From: Halomonas zincidurans B6 | Lineage (GTDB): Bacteria; Pseudomonadota; Gammaproteobacteria; Pseudomonadales; Halomonadaceae | Assembly (NCBI RefSeq): GCF_000731955.1 | Contig: NZ_JNCK01000001.1 | Location: 1,984,001-2,048,000, forward strand | DNA length: 64,000 nucleotides | Direction: 5' to 3' | Part shown: positions 11,226-26,055 of the stretch, piece after piece | Position numbering within the stretch: the stretch's first letter is position 1 | How the letters are laid out: each line of letters begins with the position of its first letter | Position numbers and translations under genes: made by a program | The notes under the pieces: model-generated | What the model was told of the DNA's origin: nothing | Database searches by the model: none | The model's input: the letters and a program-made list of their open reading frames with translations, nothing else

Positions 11226-14200
11226 TCAATCGCCCACCGGCGGCGGCGCCAGCACTTCGCGACTGCCGTTGGTGCCCATCGACGACACCACCCGTGCGGC
11301 CTCCATCGACTCGACCAGCCGCGCCGCGCGATTGTAGCCGATCTTGAAGCGCCGCTGGACGGCCGAGATCGACGCGCGGCGCGACTCGGTGACGAACATC
11401 ACCGCCTCGTCGTAGAGCGCGTCCTGCTCGGCATCGCCATCGCCACCGCTCTCGGCTTCCAGGCCGGTCAAGGCATCGGCGTTGACGCCACCGGTGAGTA
11501 TTTCCTCAATATATTCCGGCTCGCCGCGGCGCTTCCAGTCCTCGACCACGCGGTGGACTTCATCGTCGTCGACGAAGGCCCCGTGCACGCGAGTCGGCAT
11601 GCCCGCGCCGGCCGGCAGATAGAGCATGTCGCCGTGGCCGAGCAGCGCCTCGGCGCCGCCCTGGTCGAGGATCGTCCGCGAATCGACCTTGGACGACACC
11701 TGAAACGCCATGCGCGTGGGGATGTTGGCCTTGATCAGACCAGTCACCACATCCACCGAAGGCCGCTGGGTGGCGAGTATCAAGTGGATGCCCGCGGCAC
11801 GCGCCTTCTGCGCCAGCCGCGCGATCAGCTCCTCGACCTTCTTGCCGACGATCATGAACATGTCGGCGAACTCGTCGATCACCACCACGATGTAGGGCAG
11901 TTTCTCGAGCACCGGCGGCTGTTCGTGCATCTGCCAGGGTTGCGGCTCCCACAGCGGGTCGGCGACCTGTGCGCCGGCGCGCTCGGCCTCGTCGAGCTTG
12001 GCGTTGAAGCCGGCAATGTTGCGCACGCCCATCGCCGCCATCAGCTTGTAGCGCCGCTCCATCTCGGCAACGCACCAGCGCAGGCCATTGGCAGCCTCCT
12101 TCATGTCGGTGACCACCGGCGCCAACAGATGCGGAATGCCGTCGTAGACCGATAGTTCGAGCATCTTGGGGTCGACCATGATCATCCGTACGTCGTCCGG
12201 CGAGGCCTTGAGCAGCATCGAGATCAGCATGCCGTTGACGCCCACCGACTTGCCCGAGCCGGTGGTACCGGCGACCAGCAGATGCGGCATCTTGCCCAGG
12301 TTGGCGACCACCGGCGCACCGCCGATATCGTGGCCCAGCGCCAGCGTCAGCGGCGAAGCGGCCTGCTGGTAGGCGTCGGAGTCGATCACTTCGCGCAGCC
12401 GGATCATCGCCCGATTGGGGTTGGGAATCTCGATGCCCACGGTCGGCTTGCCGGGAATGATCTCGACTACCCTGACGCTCTTGACCATCAGCGAGCGCGC
12501 CAGGTCCTTGGCCAGGTTGCTGATCTTGGAAACCTTCACGCCGGCGGCGGGCCTGATCTCGAAGCGCGTGATCACCGGCCCGGGCCAGGTCTCGACCACC
12601 TCGGCCTTGACGCCATACTCGCGCAGTCGCGTCTCGAGCAATTCGGCCATGTCGGCGAGCTGGTCCGACGTGTAATTGGGCTGCTGCAGGTCGGGGGGCG
12701 TCAACAGCCGCAGCGAGGGGAACTCGCCATCCGGCTCGGGCATGTTGTTCATGATCGGCCGCTGGCTCTGCAGGTGCTCGACGGTCCACAGCGCCGGCCC
12801 CTGTGGATCGTCGGCCGCCGCCTGGGCCTGCTCGGCGGTAGCGACACGCGGCATCGGTGACTGATCGTCGTCATCCGCGCGGACCGGCTCGGGCGCGCCC
12901 GGCTGATGGCTCTTGATCGGCTGATGGCTCTCGGCAGGGGCTTCCTGTGTCGGCTCACGCCGGGCATCACCGGCTGCCGCAACGTCCCAGCTCAATTTCG
13001 GCTCGCGGGCATCGTCACGCTCGTCAATTGCTTCGCCACGTGCCGGCGGCGCGGCTACGGGGCGCGACGAATCCGCCGATTCGGCGCTGATCGGTCGCGC
13101 TACGCTGGCCGGAATCACTGGTTCATCGTCATCGGGAAGGATCGGCTCGGGTACCGTCTCGGGCACACGCCGTGTCTCAGCGCCGGCAGTGGGCGACGAA
13201 GCGGTGGCGGCTTGCGGAGTGACATGGCGGCGGGTCGACATCGCTTCGCTGATTCGCGCTTCCTGAGCGCTGTAGGCGGCTTCGGGACGCTTGGCAGAGG
13301 GTGTGCGCTCGGGAACGTCCCAGGGTATGTCGGTTGCCTGGTCGCGCTCGGCGCGCAGCGGCTCTCCATCGCCGCGCGAGGGCGTCGAGGCGGCCGAACG
13401 GGCGCTCACCGGCGCCTCCTGGGGGGCGTCATGCAGTTGCGGCTCGAGACGTTGCCCCCCCGCCAGCACGGGCGCAGCCTGCCAATCGGCCGCACGCCGC
13501 AATCTCAGCCAGCGACGCCACCCGGGCGGCCTCTCATCCATGGCTTCCGAGTCGGCGGTCTTCTCCGCGTGAGCCGGCGCGGCGTCATCGGCCTTCGAAT
13601 CGTCCCCTCTCGAGCGCTCACGGGGGCCACCGAACTGCCCGGCGAGCCAGGCCCACACGCGCTGAGTACGCATGCCCAGCTCGTCCATGACCGAGAGCCA
13701 GGAGAGCCCCGAGAACAGCGGGAAACCGCACAAAAACGCTGCCAGCGCCAGCAGCGTCGCGCCACGCAGGCCGACCAACGGCTGCAGGGCCTCGCTCAAG
13801 CCTTCGCCGAGGATCCCGCCGGCCTTGTAGGGCAGCTCGCTGGCCGGGTTGAAGAAGTGCAGCGACCCCAGACTGGTGGTGGCCAGCAGCAGCAATACCA
13901 GGCCGGCCGCACGCACGGCCAGCGCCGTGGCGTCCCATTCCACGCGCACCTCGCGACGACGCATCAGCCGCCAGGCGGCGAAGCCCAGCATGCCGGGCCA
14001 CCACAATGCGCTGGCGCCGAACAGCGAATACAGCACGTCGGCCAGCCAGGCGCCGACCGAGCCCATCCAGTTATCGACGCCCTGCTCGGGCCCGCTCTGC
14101 GACCAACCGGGATCGGCGGGCACATAGCTGAACAGTGCCAGCAGCAGAAACACGCAGCCCGCCAACAGCAGGATGATCACCCCTTCGCGGGATGCGCCCT

Positions 14201-14285
14201 GCAAGCGCACACCGAAGCGGCGAGCGCGCTCCTTGGCCTGGGACGCCGTCTCGCGCCGCCCCGGGGTTTTCTTATCGACACTCAA
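11226..14285 (-). CDS. ftsK: DNA translocase FtsK
   Basis: Septal DNA pump that clears chromosome dimers and activates XerCD at dif. The 1019 residues show an N-terminal membrane domain with about four to five hydrophobic segments within the first ~200 residues. A long acidic, proline-rich linker (about 200-520) follows, then the RecA-like motor with Walker A ([14 protein letters not shown]) and Walker B ([13 protein letters not shown]), and a C-terminal winged-helix gamma domain for KOPS reading ([20 protein letters not shown]). It is divergent from aat; I saw no LexA box in the 240-bp gap. Confidence 0.97.
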   Translation of the reverse strand: MSVDKKTPGRRETASQAKERARRFGVRLQGASREGVIILLLAGCVFLLLALFSYVPADPGWSQSGPEQGVDNWMGSVGAWLADVLYSLFGASALWWPGMLGFAAWRLMRRREVRVEWDATALAVRAAGLVLLLLATTSLGSLHFFNPASELPYKAGGILGEGLSEALQPLVGLRGATLLALAAFLCGFPLFSGLSWLSVMDELGMRTQRVWAWLAGQFGGPRERSRGDDSKADDAAPAHAEKTADSEAMDERPPGWRRWLRLRRAADWQAAPVLAGGQRLEPQLHDAPQEAPVSARSAASTPSRGDGEPLRAERDQATDIPWDVPERTPSAKRPEAAYSAQEARISEAMSTRRHVTPQAATASSPTAGAETRRVPETVPEPILPDDDEPVIPASVARPISAESADSSRPVAAPPARGEAIDERDDAREPKLSWDVAAAGDARREPTQEAPAESHQPIKSHQPGAPEPVRADDDDQSPMPRVATAEQAQAAADDPQGPALWTVEHLQSQRPIMNNMPEPDGEFPSLRLLTPPDLQQPNYTSDQLADMAELLETRLREYGVKAEVVETWPGPVITRFEIRPAAGVKVSKISNLAKDLARSLMVKSVRVVEIIPGKPTVGIEIPNPNRAMIRLREVIDSDAYQQAASPLTLALGHDIGGAPVVANLGKMPHLLVAGTTGSGKSVGVNGMLISMLLKASPDDVRMIMVDPKMLELSVYDGIPHLLAPVVTDMKEAANGLRWCVAEMERRYKLMAAMGVRNIAGFNAKLDEAERAGAQVADPLWEPQPWQMHEQPPVLEKLPYIVVVIDEFADMFMIVGKKVEELIARLAQKARAAGIHLILATQRPSVDVVTGLIKANIPTRMAFQVSSKVDSRTILDQGGAEALLGHGDMLYLPAGAGMPTRVHGAFVDDDEVHRVVEDWKRRGEPEYIEEILTGGVNADALTGLEAESGGDGDAEQDALYDEAVMFVTESRRASISAVQRRFKIGYNRAARLVESMEAARVVSSMGTNGSREVLAPPPVGD

Positions 14286-14525
14286 AAGGCCCTACCCCCT
14301 TCACATCACCGGCGATGCGGCGCGAGACGTGCCTGTCCGCCACCGTCCGGTCTCATCCAACCGGTTATATTCATCTGAACCGCCATCATACCGAGCCTGA
14401 CCGACCGGTCACAGGGGCAGCGCATGCCAGTTGGCCACAAAAATGCAGCACAGCATTGAGTCGCCGGGTTAGCAACGGCAAACTTGGCATGCTTCGCCAT
14501 GCCCTCTCGCCACACGACTCGACCC

Positions 14526-15221
14526 ATGCTGCCCTGGTTACCCGCTCATCCGGTTCGCTTTCCCGATCTCGACCTGGCCCTCGACGAACCCAACGGCCTG
14601 CTTGCCGCCGGTGGTGCATTGACCTCGGAATGGCTGGTCGCGGCGTACCGTCGTGGCGTCTTTCCCTGGTTTTCCGACGGCCAGCCGATCCTCTGGTGGA
14701 GCCCGGATCCGCGCATGGTGCTGTTTCCCGACGAAGTGCGCGTGCGGCGAAGCCTTGCCAAGCGCCTGCGCAATGCCGGCTTCGAGATTACCCGCGACCA
14801 GGCCTTCGATACTGTCATCGCGGCCTGCGCCGGGCTGCGAAGCGGTGCCGAAGGCACCTGGATCACCGCGCCCATGCAGGCCGCCTACCAGCGCCTGCAT
14901 CGGTTGGGCCACGCCCATTCCGTGGAAGTCTGGCGTGGAGGCCGACTCGTCGGCGGGCTGTACGGCGTGGCACTGGGCCACGCCTTCTTCGGCGAATCGA
15001 TGTTCAGCCGCGAAAGCGATGCCTCGAAGGTGGCACTGGTGCACCTGGCTCGGCACCTGCAGGCCAGCGGCGGCGGTCTGATCGACTGCCAGATGCACAC
15101 CCCACACCTGGCCAGCCTGGGCGGGCGCGACATCGCCCGCGATCGCTTCCTCGTCTATCTTGAACAGTATGCCGGCAAGCCGGCGCTGAGCTGGGCGCTG
15201 CCCCCGTCATCCAGTGAATGA
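14526..15221 (+). CDS. aat: Leucyl/phenylalanyl-tRNA-protein transferase
   Basis: N-end-rule enzyme that adds Leu or Phe to proteins with N-terminal Arg or Lys, marking them for ClpS/ClpAP. It shows LDEPNGLLAAGG, FPWFSDGQPILWWSPDPR, GTWITAPM, and GHAFFGESMFSRESDASKVAL, all family signatures. Upstream in-frame ATGs exist at 14484 and 14499, but the start at 14526 (MLPWLPAHP) matches the family N-terminus and gives 231 residues. The adaptor clpS and unfoldase clpA lie 3-4 kb away, so the local cluster makes N-degrons and destroys them. Confidence 0.95.
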   Translation: MLPWLPAHPVRFPDLDLALDEPNGLLAAGGALTSEWLVAAYRRGVFPWFSDGQPILWWSPDPRMVLFPDEVRVRRSLAKRLRNAGFEITRDQAFDTVIAACAGLRSGAEGTWITAPMQAAYQRLHRLGHAHSVEVWRGGRLVGGLYGVALGHAFFGESMFSRESDASKVALVHLARHLQASGGGLIDCQMHTPHLASLGGRDIARDRFLVYLEQYAGKPALSWALPPSSSE

Positions 15222-15234
15222 GGAGTCCGTGATC

Positions 15235-15972
15235 GTGAGCAGTCGCGCTCCACAGCAGCCGACCCGGGATCTGCGCTTTTTCCTGACTGTGCCTCATGCA
15301 TGCAGCTATTTACCCGATCGCGAAGCCACCACGCTGTTCCTCGATCCTCAGGAATCGCCCGGCCAGGGCGTCTACGATGCGCTGGCTCTGCTCGGTTTTC
15401 GGCGCAGCGGCCGACACCTCTACCGGCCGCATTGCGAAGGTTGCAGCGCCTGCATCTCGGTGCGCATCCCCGTCGAGGACTTCGCGCCCAACCGCACCCA
15501 ACGCAAGCTGTGGCGACGCAACGACGATCTCGGTGTGTACGAACGCTCGGCAATCTTCGACGCCGAGCACTACGCCCTTTACGCCCGGTACATTCGCGCC
15601 CGGCACGCTGATGGCGACATGTACCCGCCGAGCCACGAGCAATACCGTACCTTCCTGACGCTCGATCATCCCTATGCACGGCTGCTCGAGTTCCGGCGCG
15701 GCCATCAACTGCTGGCCGTCGCTGCCATCGACGTGCTGAGCCACGGCCTGTCGGCCATCTACACGTTCTTCGACCCCTCGCCGGAACACGAGCGCCGCTC
15801 GCTCGGCACCTATGCGGTGCTGCAACAGGTCGCCATGGCGCGTCGCCTGAACCTGCCCCATGTCTATCTGGGTTACTGGATCCGCGAATCGCCGAAAATG
15901 AACTACAAGCACTCCTTTCAGCCGCTGGAGTTCCTCGACGGGCGCCATTGGCGACGCGCCATTCCGCTGTAA
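15235..15972 (+). CDS. bpt: Aspartate/glutamate leucyltransferase (bacterial arginyltransferase-like)
   Basis: Bpt adds Leu to proteins with N-terminal Asp or Glu, feeding the ClpS/ClpAP N-end rule path. Conserved features are TVPHACSYLP, the YRPHCEGCSACISVRIPV cysteine segment, RTQRKLWRRN, and the GNAT-like core ending YLGYWIRESPKMNYK. Three in-frame GTGs lie at 15214, 15229 and 15235; AGGAG at 15221-15225 is best spaced for the last, giving 245 residues starting with SSRAPQQPTRDLRFFL. It is translationally close to aat and likely in the same operon. Confidence 0.94.
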   Translation: MSSRAPQQPTRDLRFFLTVPHACSYLPDREATTLFLDPQESPGQGVYDALALLGFRRSGRHLYRPHCEGCSACISVRIPVEDFAPNRTQRKLWRRNDDLGVYERSAIFDAEHYALYARYIRARHADGDMYPPSHEQYRTFLTLDHPYARLLEFRRGHQLLAVAAIDVLSHGLSAIYTFFDPSPEHERRSLGTYAVLQQVAMARRLNLPHVYLGYWIRESPKMNYKHSFQPLEFLDGRHWRRAIPL

Positions 15973-16105
15973 AATGCGCTTTCTTTGCCTTGACGCGCGG
16001 CATGCGGCAGAATGACGGGCTATCTTGATCAGCGACGGCATCCGCATTCGCGCTCAACGAACATCGCCATCGCGCTATCGCAACCCAGTGGAGGATTCGC
16101 CTAAT

Positions 16106-16324
16106 ATGGCACGAGAAGATCACATCGAGATGGAAGGCGTCGTCGTCGACACCCTGCCCAATACCATGTTCCGCGTCGAGCTGGAAAACGGGCATGTGGT
16201 GACGGCCCACATCTCTGGCAAGATGCGCAAGAATTACATCCGCATCCTGACCGGCGACAAGGTCAAGGTCGAACTGACCCCCTACGACCTTTCCAAGGGC
16301 CGCATCGTCTATCGTTCCCGTTAA
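16106..16324 (+). CDS. infA: Translation initiation factor IF-1
   Basis: Essential 72-residue S1/OB-fold protein that occupies the ribosomal A site during initiation. The sequence [41 protein letters not shown] and [20 protein letters not shown] is diagnostic. GGAGGA lies about 11 nt before the ATG. It sits after bpt with a 133-bp gap and converges on clpA, the order common in gammaproteobacteria. Confidence 0.98.
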   Translation: MAREDHIEMEGVVVDTLPNTMFRVELENGHVVTAHISGKMRKNYIRILTGDKVKVELTPYDLSKGRIVYRSR

Positions 16325-16472
16325 CGGGCACGCGCCTTCCTCGTCAACTCGCTAGAAAATCGCCAAAGCCGGAATGTCGAGCCTCAGAGCCCGCCACCCC
16401 GCCCATCGACGCGCCCCCCCGCGTTGATTGCCGAACGCTGCAATCCGTTGGCGGCCTTCATCGCCATCCGAT

Positions 16473-16503
16473 AAAAAACGCCCCGCCGTGCTCCGACGAG
16501 GCG
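16473..16503 (-). terminator. Rho-independent terminator of clpA
   Basis: Read on the minus strand, a 10-bp GC-rich stem (CGCCTCGTCG with CGGCGGGGCG, two G-T pairs and a small loop) is followed directly by six T residues. It lies 48 bp past the clpA stop. Confidence 0.85.
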
Positions 16504-16551
16504 CTGTCAAGCTACGGTCAGCCGGGGGCCCAGCGGACTCCCGGCAACGCT

Positions 16552-18816
<2,265 letters not shown>

Positions 18817-18913
18817 GGCAGGTCCCCTTCCTCGCCGCCTAGGGCATCGTCGGCACTTTCACAATCGGGCACTTTGGGGCGTTTCGCAACCCCGGACTTC
18901 ACGTTGCCAGACG

Positions 18914-19306
18914 TTAGTCGGCCCTATCGATATCACACAGCAATGGATGCTGACATTCTCGCGCGTATTGGTTGACCTGATGACTCTTGGTCTCTGCGAT
19001 GTCACGGGTGAAAATGCCGCACGCCGCTTTACCTTGGGTATGTACCGCCATCATGATCTGCACGGACTTTTCATGGTCCATATTGAAGAAGGTCTGCAGC
19101 ACCTCGACGACGAATTCCATGGGCGTGAAATCATCGTTGTGCAAAACCACCTTGTAGCGCGGCGGCTCTTCCAGCTCGGGATCCGCCGGCTTGACCGAAA
19201 GATCGCCCTGCTCCTCGTGTTCGGGTGGGCGCGTCATGCCCGACCGGACCGTCGTGGACCGCTGGCGGGCCTTCACATCGGGGTGTTGCGCAAAAACCAT
19301 CGGCAT
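18914..19306 (-). CDS. clpS: ATP-dependent Clp protease adaptor ClpS
   Basis: Adaptor that delivers N-degron substrates to ClpA. The core [22 protein letters not shown], the [19 protein letters not shown] stretch and the C-terminal [13 protein letters not shown] are typical. The start is uncertain: the ATG at 19306 (MPMVFAQHP) gives 130 residues, whereas the ATG at 19237 (MTRPPEHEE) gives 107, closer to the usual size. An open frame continues up to 19351. Neither has a strong ribosome-binding site. It is divergent from rluE. Confidence 0.93.
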   Translation of the reverse strand: MPMVFAQHPDVKARQRSTTVRSGMTRPPEHEEQGDLSVKPADPELEEPPRYKVVLHNDDFTPMEFVVEVLQTFFNMDHEKSVQIMMAVHTQGKAACGIFTRDIAETKSHQVNQYARECQHPLLCDIDRAD

Positions 19307-19600
19307 TCTCTCGTCTCTATTGAACATAAGAGCCAGAATCCATCTGCACAAGCCGGAACGCGCACTGACGCAACCATTAGAACGCCAAGCAACGCCCGGG
19401 TTCCCTGCGCCGGTCTGGCCTGACGAATCCGGGTCAATGCCTTGAAGATGCGTCCGTCGGACCCCGCTTGCAAGGGAGCCGTGAAAATAAGCGCGCTCAT
19501 GGCATACTGGCGGCCTCCATGCCTGCCCCTCGGCAGCGACAACCAGGCAAGGACGCGGTAGCCTGTCTGGGTCGCTTCCCTGGCCTCAACCGAATCCCAG

Positions 19601-20197
19601 ATGAGTACCCTGTACCTGCTCAACAAGCCGTTTCACACACTCTCGCAGTTTACCGACGATCAAGGCCGCGCCACGCTGGCCGACGTGATCGACGTGCCGG
19701 ACATCTATGCTGCCGGGCGCCTCGATTACGACTCGGAGGGCCTGTTGCTGCTTACCGACGACGGCGCGCTGATCCAGCGCATCAGCGACCCACGCCACAA
19801 GCAGCCCAAGACCTACTGGGTGCAGGTGGAGGGCAGCGCCGACGCGGCGGCCCTGCGCGCCTTGCGTGAAGGCCTCGTGCTCAATGATGGCCCGACCCGC
19901 CCGGCCCAGGTGCGCCTCATCGCGCCGCCCGCGATCCCGCCACGCGATCCGCCGATCCGCGAGCGCCGCCAACGGCCCACCAGCTGGCTCGAACTGACCC
20001 TGCGCGAAGGCCGCAACCGCCAGGTGCGCAGAATGACCGCCCAGGTCGGTCTGCCGACTCTGCGACTGGTGCGAGCCGCCATCGGGGCCTGGCGAATCGA
20101 TGGCCTGGGGCCGGGCGAATGGCGTCGCGAAACGCTGCACGCCCCCGTACCCTCGGGCCGACAACGGCCCCGACCGACACGGAGAAAGCGTTCATGA
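19601..20197 (+). CDS. rluE: 23S rRNA pseudouridine synthase RluE-type
   Basis: RsuA/RluB/E/F-family pseudouridine synthase of 198 residues; RluE modifies U2457 of 23S rRNA. The catalytic aspartate lies in AGRLDYDSEGLLLLT, followed by KTYWVQVEG and EGRNRQVRRMTAQVGLPTLRLVR. There is no N-terminal S4 domain, which fits RluE. It overlaps nudJ by 4 nt (ATGA). The rluE-nudJ-mnmA-hflD-purB order is as in enterobacteria. Confidence 0.9.
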   Translation: MSTLYLLNKPFHTLSQFTDDQGRATLADVIDVPDIYAAGRLDYDSEGLLLLTDDGALIQRISDPRHKQPKTYWVQVEGSADAAALRALREGLVLNDGPTRPAQVRLIAPPAIPPRDPPIRERRQRPTSWLELTLREGRNRQVRRMTAQVGLPTLRLVRAAIGAWRIDGLGPGEWRRETLHAPVPSGRQRPRPTRRKRS

Positions 20198-20643
20198 ATC
20201 GCTGGTCGCCCCGCATCACCGTCGCCGCCGTGATCGAGCGCAGCGGTCGTTACCTGCTGGTCGAAGAGGATCGCGGCGGCCCTTTCAGCCAGTTCAACCA
20301 ACCCGCCGGGCACCTGGAGCGCAACGAGCGGCTGATCGAGGCCGCGGTGCGCGAAACCCGCGAGGAAGCCGCCTGGCAGGTCGCCATCACCGATTATCTG
20401 GGGCTTTATACCTACAGCGCCCCCGATGGTCTGGTCTTCCATAGCCATGCTTTCGTCGGCACGGCGCTGGCACACCTCGGCAACGCCCTCGATGAGGGCA
20501 TCCTCGCCGCCCACTGGCTGACCATCGACGAGATCGACGATCTCGAGCGTGCCAAGCGGCTGCGCAGCCCGCTGGTGATCCGCCGCGTCCGCGACCTGCG
20601 TGGCGGCCGGCTTTTTCCCCTCGACGTGATCCAGGAGCGCTGA
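20194..20643 (+). CDS. nudJ: Nudix phosphatase NudJ
   Basis: Nudix hydrolase of 149 residues. In E. coli NudJ dephosphorylates thiamine and nucleotide di/triphosphates. The Nudix box spans residues 39-61 (G39, E45, R53-E54, E57-E58); the usual glycine near its end is Ala60. The start is the ATG overlapping the rluE stop; the frame is open further upstream but only through rluE in another phase. Position between rluE and mnmA supports the name. Confidence 0.9.
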   Translation: MNRWSPRITVAAVIERSGRYLLVEEDRGGPFSQFNQPAGHLERNERLIEAAVRETREEAAWQVAITDYLGLYTYSAPDGLVFHSHAFVGTALAHLGNALDEGILAAHWLTIDEIDDLERAKRLRSPLVIRRVRDLRGGRLFPLDVIQER

Positions 20644-20670
20644 CGCTCGAAGCGATGCGCCGCTTTCGGG

Positions 20671-20676
20671 TATAAT
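20671..20676 (+). promoter_or_regulatory. Candidate -10 box for mnmA
   Basis: A perfect TATAAT lies 68 bp before the mnmA start in the 100-bp nudJ-mnmA gap. No convincing -35 hexamer is seen at 16-18 bp, so a weak or activator-assisted promoter is possible. Confidence 0.5.
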
Positions 20677-20743
20677 CTCGCGCACTCTATTGTTGGTTCC
20701 CAACATCTTCGCCAGTTTCCAACGCCTCCAGCCGAGAGTGACC

Positions 20744-21888
20744 ATGTCATTGCAAGTCACGGCTTCGCCCCAGCACCCCACACCGCCCGCTACCGGGAAG
20801 GTCATCGTCGGCATGTCCGGGGGTGTCGATTCGTCCGTTTCCGCGCTGCTGCTGCTCGAACAGGGCTATCAGGTCGAAGGCCTGTTCATGAAGAACTGGG
20901 ACGAGGACGACGGCACCGAATACTGTACCGCCAAGGATGATCTGGCGGACGCCCGGGCGGTCTGCGACAAGCTCGGCATTGTACTTCACACCGCCAACTT
21001 CGCCGCCGAGTACTGGGACAACGTGTTCGAGCATTTCCTGGCCGAATATCGCGCCGGGCGCACGCCCAATCCCGACGTGCTGTGCAATCGCGAGATCAAG
21101 TTCAAGGTATTCCTCGAGTATGCCGAGATGCTCGGCGCGGCGTCGATCGCCACCGGGCACTACGTGCGCCGGGGCACCCGCGACGGCCGCGAGCGCCTGC
21201 TCAAGGGCCTCGACGCCAACAAGGACCAGAGCTACTTTCTGCACGCGGTGGCCGAAGACGCCATCGCCCGCACACTGTTCCCGGTCGGCGAACTGGAGAA
21301 GCCGCGGGTGCGCGAACTCGCCGAACGACACGGCCTGGCGACTGCGCGCAAGAAGGACTCCACCGGCATCTGCTTCATCGGCGAGCGTCGCTTCCGCGAC
21401 TTCCTGCAGCAGTACCTGCCGGCCCAGCCGGGCCCGATCGTCACCCCCGAGGGCGACGTCATCGGCGAGCACATGGGACTGATGTACTACACCCTGGGCC
21501 AGCGCCAGGGTCTGGGCATCGGCGGACTCGCCGACTACCCCGACGCGCCCTGGTACGTGGCCGGCAAGGATCTCGACAACAATCTGCTGACCGTGGTCCA
21601 GGGCAAGCATCATCCGCTGTTGTACAGCGACGCCCTGGTCACCGAGGCCATGGACTGGATCGCCGGCGAGCCTCCGGCCGCCGCGCGGCGGCTCACCGCC
21701 AAGATCCGCTATCGCCAGCACGACGTGCCCTGCCGCATGACCACCCGCCAGGACGGCGGCGTCGAGGTGGCCTTCGATTCCCCCCAGCGCGCCGTCACGC
21801 CCGGCCAGTCGCTGGTCCTGTATGACGACGACATCTGTCTGGGCGGCGGGGTGATTCGCGCGACCTGGCAACGGGAGACGCTAGCCGC

Positions 21889-21892
<4 letters not shown>
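20744..21892 (+). CDS. mnmA: tRNA-specific 2-thiouridylase MnmA
   Basis: Thiolates U34 of tRNA-Lys, -Glu and -Gln using sulfur relayed from IscS through Tus proteins. The PP-loop ATP site SGGVDSSV, the catalytic cysteines in [13 protein letters not shown] and [10 protein letters not shown], and the [12 protein letters not shown] segment are present. The ATG at 20744 has GAGAG upstream and gives 382 residues; the upstream ATG at 20690 is less likely. It overlaps hflD by ATGA. Confidence 0.96.
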
Positions 21893-23984
<2,092 letters not shown>

Positions 23985-24028
23985 ACAGGCGCGACGCCCG
24001 CAAGCCACCTTCGAACTGCGAGGAAGCC

Positions 24029-25249
24029 ATGCCCGCCAACACCCCGCTGACCCTGCTCGGCGGCCTGACCGCCGCGCAGTTTCTCGCCGACTACTGGCAG
24101 AAGCGACCGCTGCTGATCCGCGGCGCGCTGCCCGACTTCGCAACCCCGCTAAGCCCCGACGAGCTTGCCGGGCTAGCCTGCGAGGAGGGCGTCGAGGCGC
24201 GCCTGGTCGAGGAGCACGGCCGCGACGACCAGGGTCGTGCCGTGCCCTGGCGGGTCACCCACGGCCCGTTCGACGAGGCGACCTTCGCGCGCCTGCCCGA
24301 GCGCGACTGGTCGCTGCTGGTCCAGGCCGTCGATCATTACGTGCCGGCGGTCAATGCGCTGCTCGAGGCCTTTCACTTCCTGCCACGCTGGCGGCTCGAC
24401 GACGTGATGGTCAGCTATGCGCCGCCCGGCGGCAGCGTCGGCCCGCATGTCGACCAGTACGACGTCTTCCTGCTCCAGGGCAGCGGCAGCCGCCACTGGC
24501 AACTCGGCGGACCGGTTACCGACGATGCGCCGATCGTCGACGGCATCGATCTACGCATCCTCGAGCGCTTCGCGGTCCAGCCCGGCGAGGACTGGCTGCT
24601 GGAACCCGGCGACATGCTCTACCTGCCGCCCGGTATCGCCCATCACGGCGTCAGTCGCAGCGAGGATTGCATGACCTTCTCGGTGGGCTTTCGTGCCCTG
24701 TCCGCCGATGAATCGATCACCTCGTTCGCCGACTATCTCGGCGCACAGCTGCCCGACTCGCGGCGCTACGCCGATCCCGACCTGGCCGCCCCGCTGCACC
24801 CGGGCGAGATCGACGATGCGGCACTGGCCCGCATGCGTGCGCTGATCCTCGATTCCCTCGACGACCCGGCACAGCTCGCGCAGTGGTTCGGCCGGGCAAT
24901 GACCCAGCCCAAATACCCCGACCACCCCGTGGCCAGCGAACACCCGACCGAGGTCGATACGCTTGTCGCGGAACTACAGGCCGGGGCGGAACTCGAACGC
25001 ACCCCGGGTTCGCGCTTCGCCTACCGTGACCATGACGAGACACGGGCGACGCTATTCGTCGACGGCGACGGCATCGATTGCCCGCCCGATCTGGCGCGGT
25101 GGCTGGCCGGCAACGCCTCCCTCGACGTGCGGCTGCTCGAACGCCCCGATGCCGCAATGCTACTGGCTTACTTGCTCGACCGCGGCAGCCTGAGCTGGCC
25201 GCCCCATGACGAAGACGATGGCGATCATGCCAGCGAGGACGAGCCATGA
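24029..25249 (+). CDS. roxA: Ribosomal protein L16 arginine 3-hydroxylase (JmjC/cupin)
   Basis: YcfD/RoxA-type 2-oxoglutarate and Fe(II)-dependent oxygenase that hydroxylates an arginine of ribosomal protein L16. The 406 residues have the iron-binding HxD at His140/Asp142 (GPHVDQYDVF) and the distal histidine in PPGIAHHGVSR (205-206), with a C-terminal winged-helix part. The ATG at 24029 follows GAGGAAG. The reading frame is open far upstream through purB, but that part is antisense-like noise. It overlaps the GNAT gene by ATGA. Confidence 0.92.
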   Translation: MPANTPLTLLGGLTAAQFLADYWQKRPLLIRGALPDFATPLSPDELAGLACEEGVEARLVEEHGRDDQGRAVPWRVTHGPFDEATFARLPERDWSLLVQAVDHYVPAVNALLEAFHFLPRWRLDDVMVSYAPPGGSVGPHVDQYDVFLLQGSGSRHWQLGGPVTDDAPIVDGIDLRILERFAVQPGEDWLLEPGDMLYLPPGIAHHGVSRSEDCMTFSVGFRALSADESITSFADYLGAQLPDSRRYADPDLAAPLHPGEIDDAALARMRALILDSLDDPAQLAQWFGRAMTQPKYPDHPVASEHPTEVDTLVAELQAGAELERTPGSRFAYRDHDETRATLFVDGDGIDCPPDLARWLAGNASLDVRLLERPDAAMLLAYLLDRGSLSWPPHDEDDGDHASEDEP

Positions 25250-25677
25250 GCACGGCACCGTCGAGAGTCGAACAGGGCGACTGGCGCCAGCTCGGAGAAC
25301 AGGCCAGCGAGATACGCCGTCAGGTATTCATCGAGGAGCAGGCCGTGCCTCAGGAAGAGGAATGGGATGGCCGCGACGACGAATGCCTACATTTCCTGGC
25401 TCGGCTCGATGGCCAGCCGGTGGGCACCGCCCGGCTGCTGCCCGACGGCCATATCGGCCGCGTCGCGGTGCTCGCCGCAGGGCGTGGACGCGGCATCGGC
25501 CTGGCATTGATGCAGGCGGCGATCGAGGCGGCGCGTGAGCGTGGTCACGCCCACGCCGAGCTCGCCGCCCAGACCCACGCCCTGGCCTTCTACCGGCGCC
25601 TGGGCTTCGAAGCTTATGGTCCCGAGTTTCTCGACGCCGGCATTGCGCACCGCAATATGCGCCTCGATCTCGCCTGA
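25246..25677 (+). CDS. GNAT family N-acetyltransferase
   Basis: 143-residue acetyltransferase. The N-terminal IRRQVFIEEQAVPQEEEWDGRDD, the central DGHIGRVAVLAAGRGRGIGLALM (acetyl-CoA loop) and FYRRLGFEAYGPEFLDAGIAHRNM are typical of a small GNAT group related to ElaA/YjcF. The substrate is unknown. It overlaps roxA by 4 nt, so it is probably the last gene of this operon. Confidence 0.9.
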   Translation: MSTAPSRVEQGDWRQLGEQASEIRRQVFIEEQAVPQEEEWDGRDDECLHFLARLDGQPVGTARLLPDGHIGRVAVLAAGRGRGIGLALMQAAIEAARERGHAHAELAAQTHALAFYRRLGFEAYGPEFLDAGIAHRNMRLDLA

Positions 25678-25910
25678 AGCGCTTGAAACATCCCACCTTC
25701 AAGAAATATCACTACACAAAAGCGGTCTTATTGATCGCTCTTGTAGTCGAGCTACAACCCCTGCTGCCGCCAAATGATAATTGTTGAGCCCCGCATTCAT
25801 GGGTCATATTGGCTTACATGGCGACGTTAAAACGCTCGTTTTACAGCCTCGATATCCTAAGATCCATCGAATCCTGTAGTGAGCCGAACGTCGCCGGTGA
25901 GGGTTTTTAA

Positions 25911-25961
25911 ATGCGACTCATCTCACGAAAAGGCAAGGCCTTTTACGCGATCGCAGCATGA
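25911..25961 (+). other. Possible 16-residue leader ORF and hairpin ahead of aceA
   Basis: The 378-bp gap 25678-26055 holds no conventional gene. In it, ATG 25911 opens a 16-codon frame (MRLISRKGKAFYAIAA) with GAGG 9 nt upstream. Inside it lies a 7-bp perfect stem, AAAAGGC (25928-25934) with GCCTTTT (25938-25944), whose right arm ends in four T. This could be an attenuator-like leader or chance. Nothing else in the gap is recognised. Confidence 0.3.
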
Positions 25962-26055
25962 AGCCTTGTCGGTTCGAAACGTCGCATCAGAAGCGCTCGG
26001 TTCGACAGGCGGTCAATGGCCGTCGACGACAATCAGCCAAGACGAGGATGCCATC

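Noticed and set aside
14286..14525. SOS (LexA) box upstream of ftsK
   Set aside because: No CTGT-N8-ACAG match was seen in the gap.
25879..26055. 59-codon N-terminal extension of aceA
   Set aside because: The extension is not like any isocitrate lyase, and the ATG at 26056 has a good ribosome-binding site and the family N-terminus.
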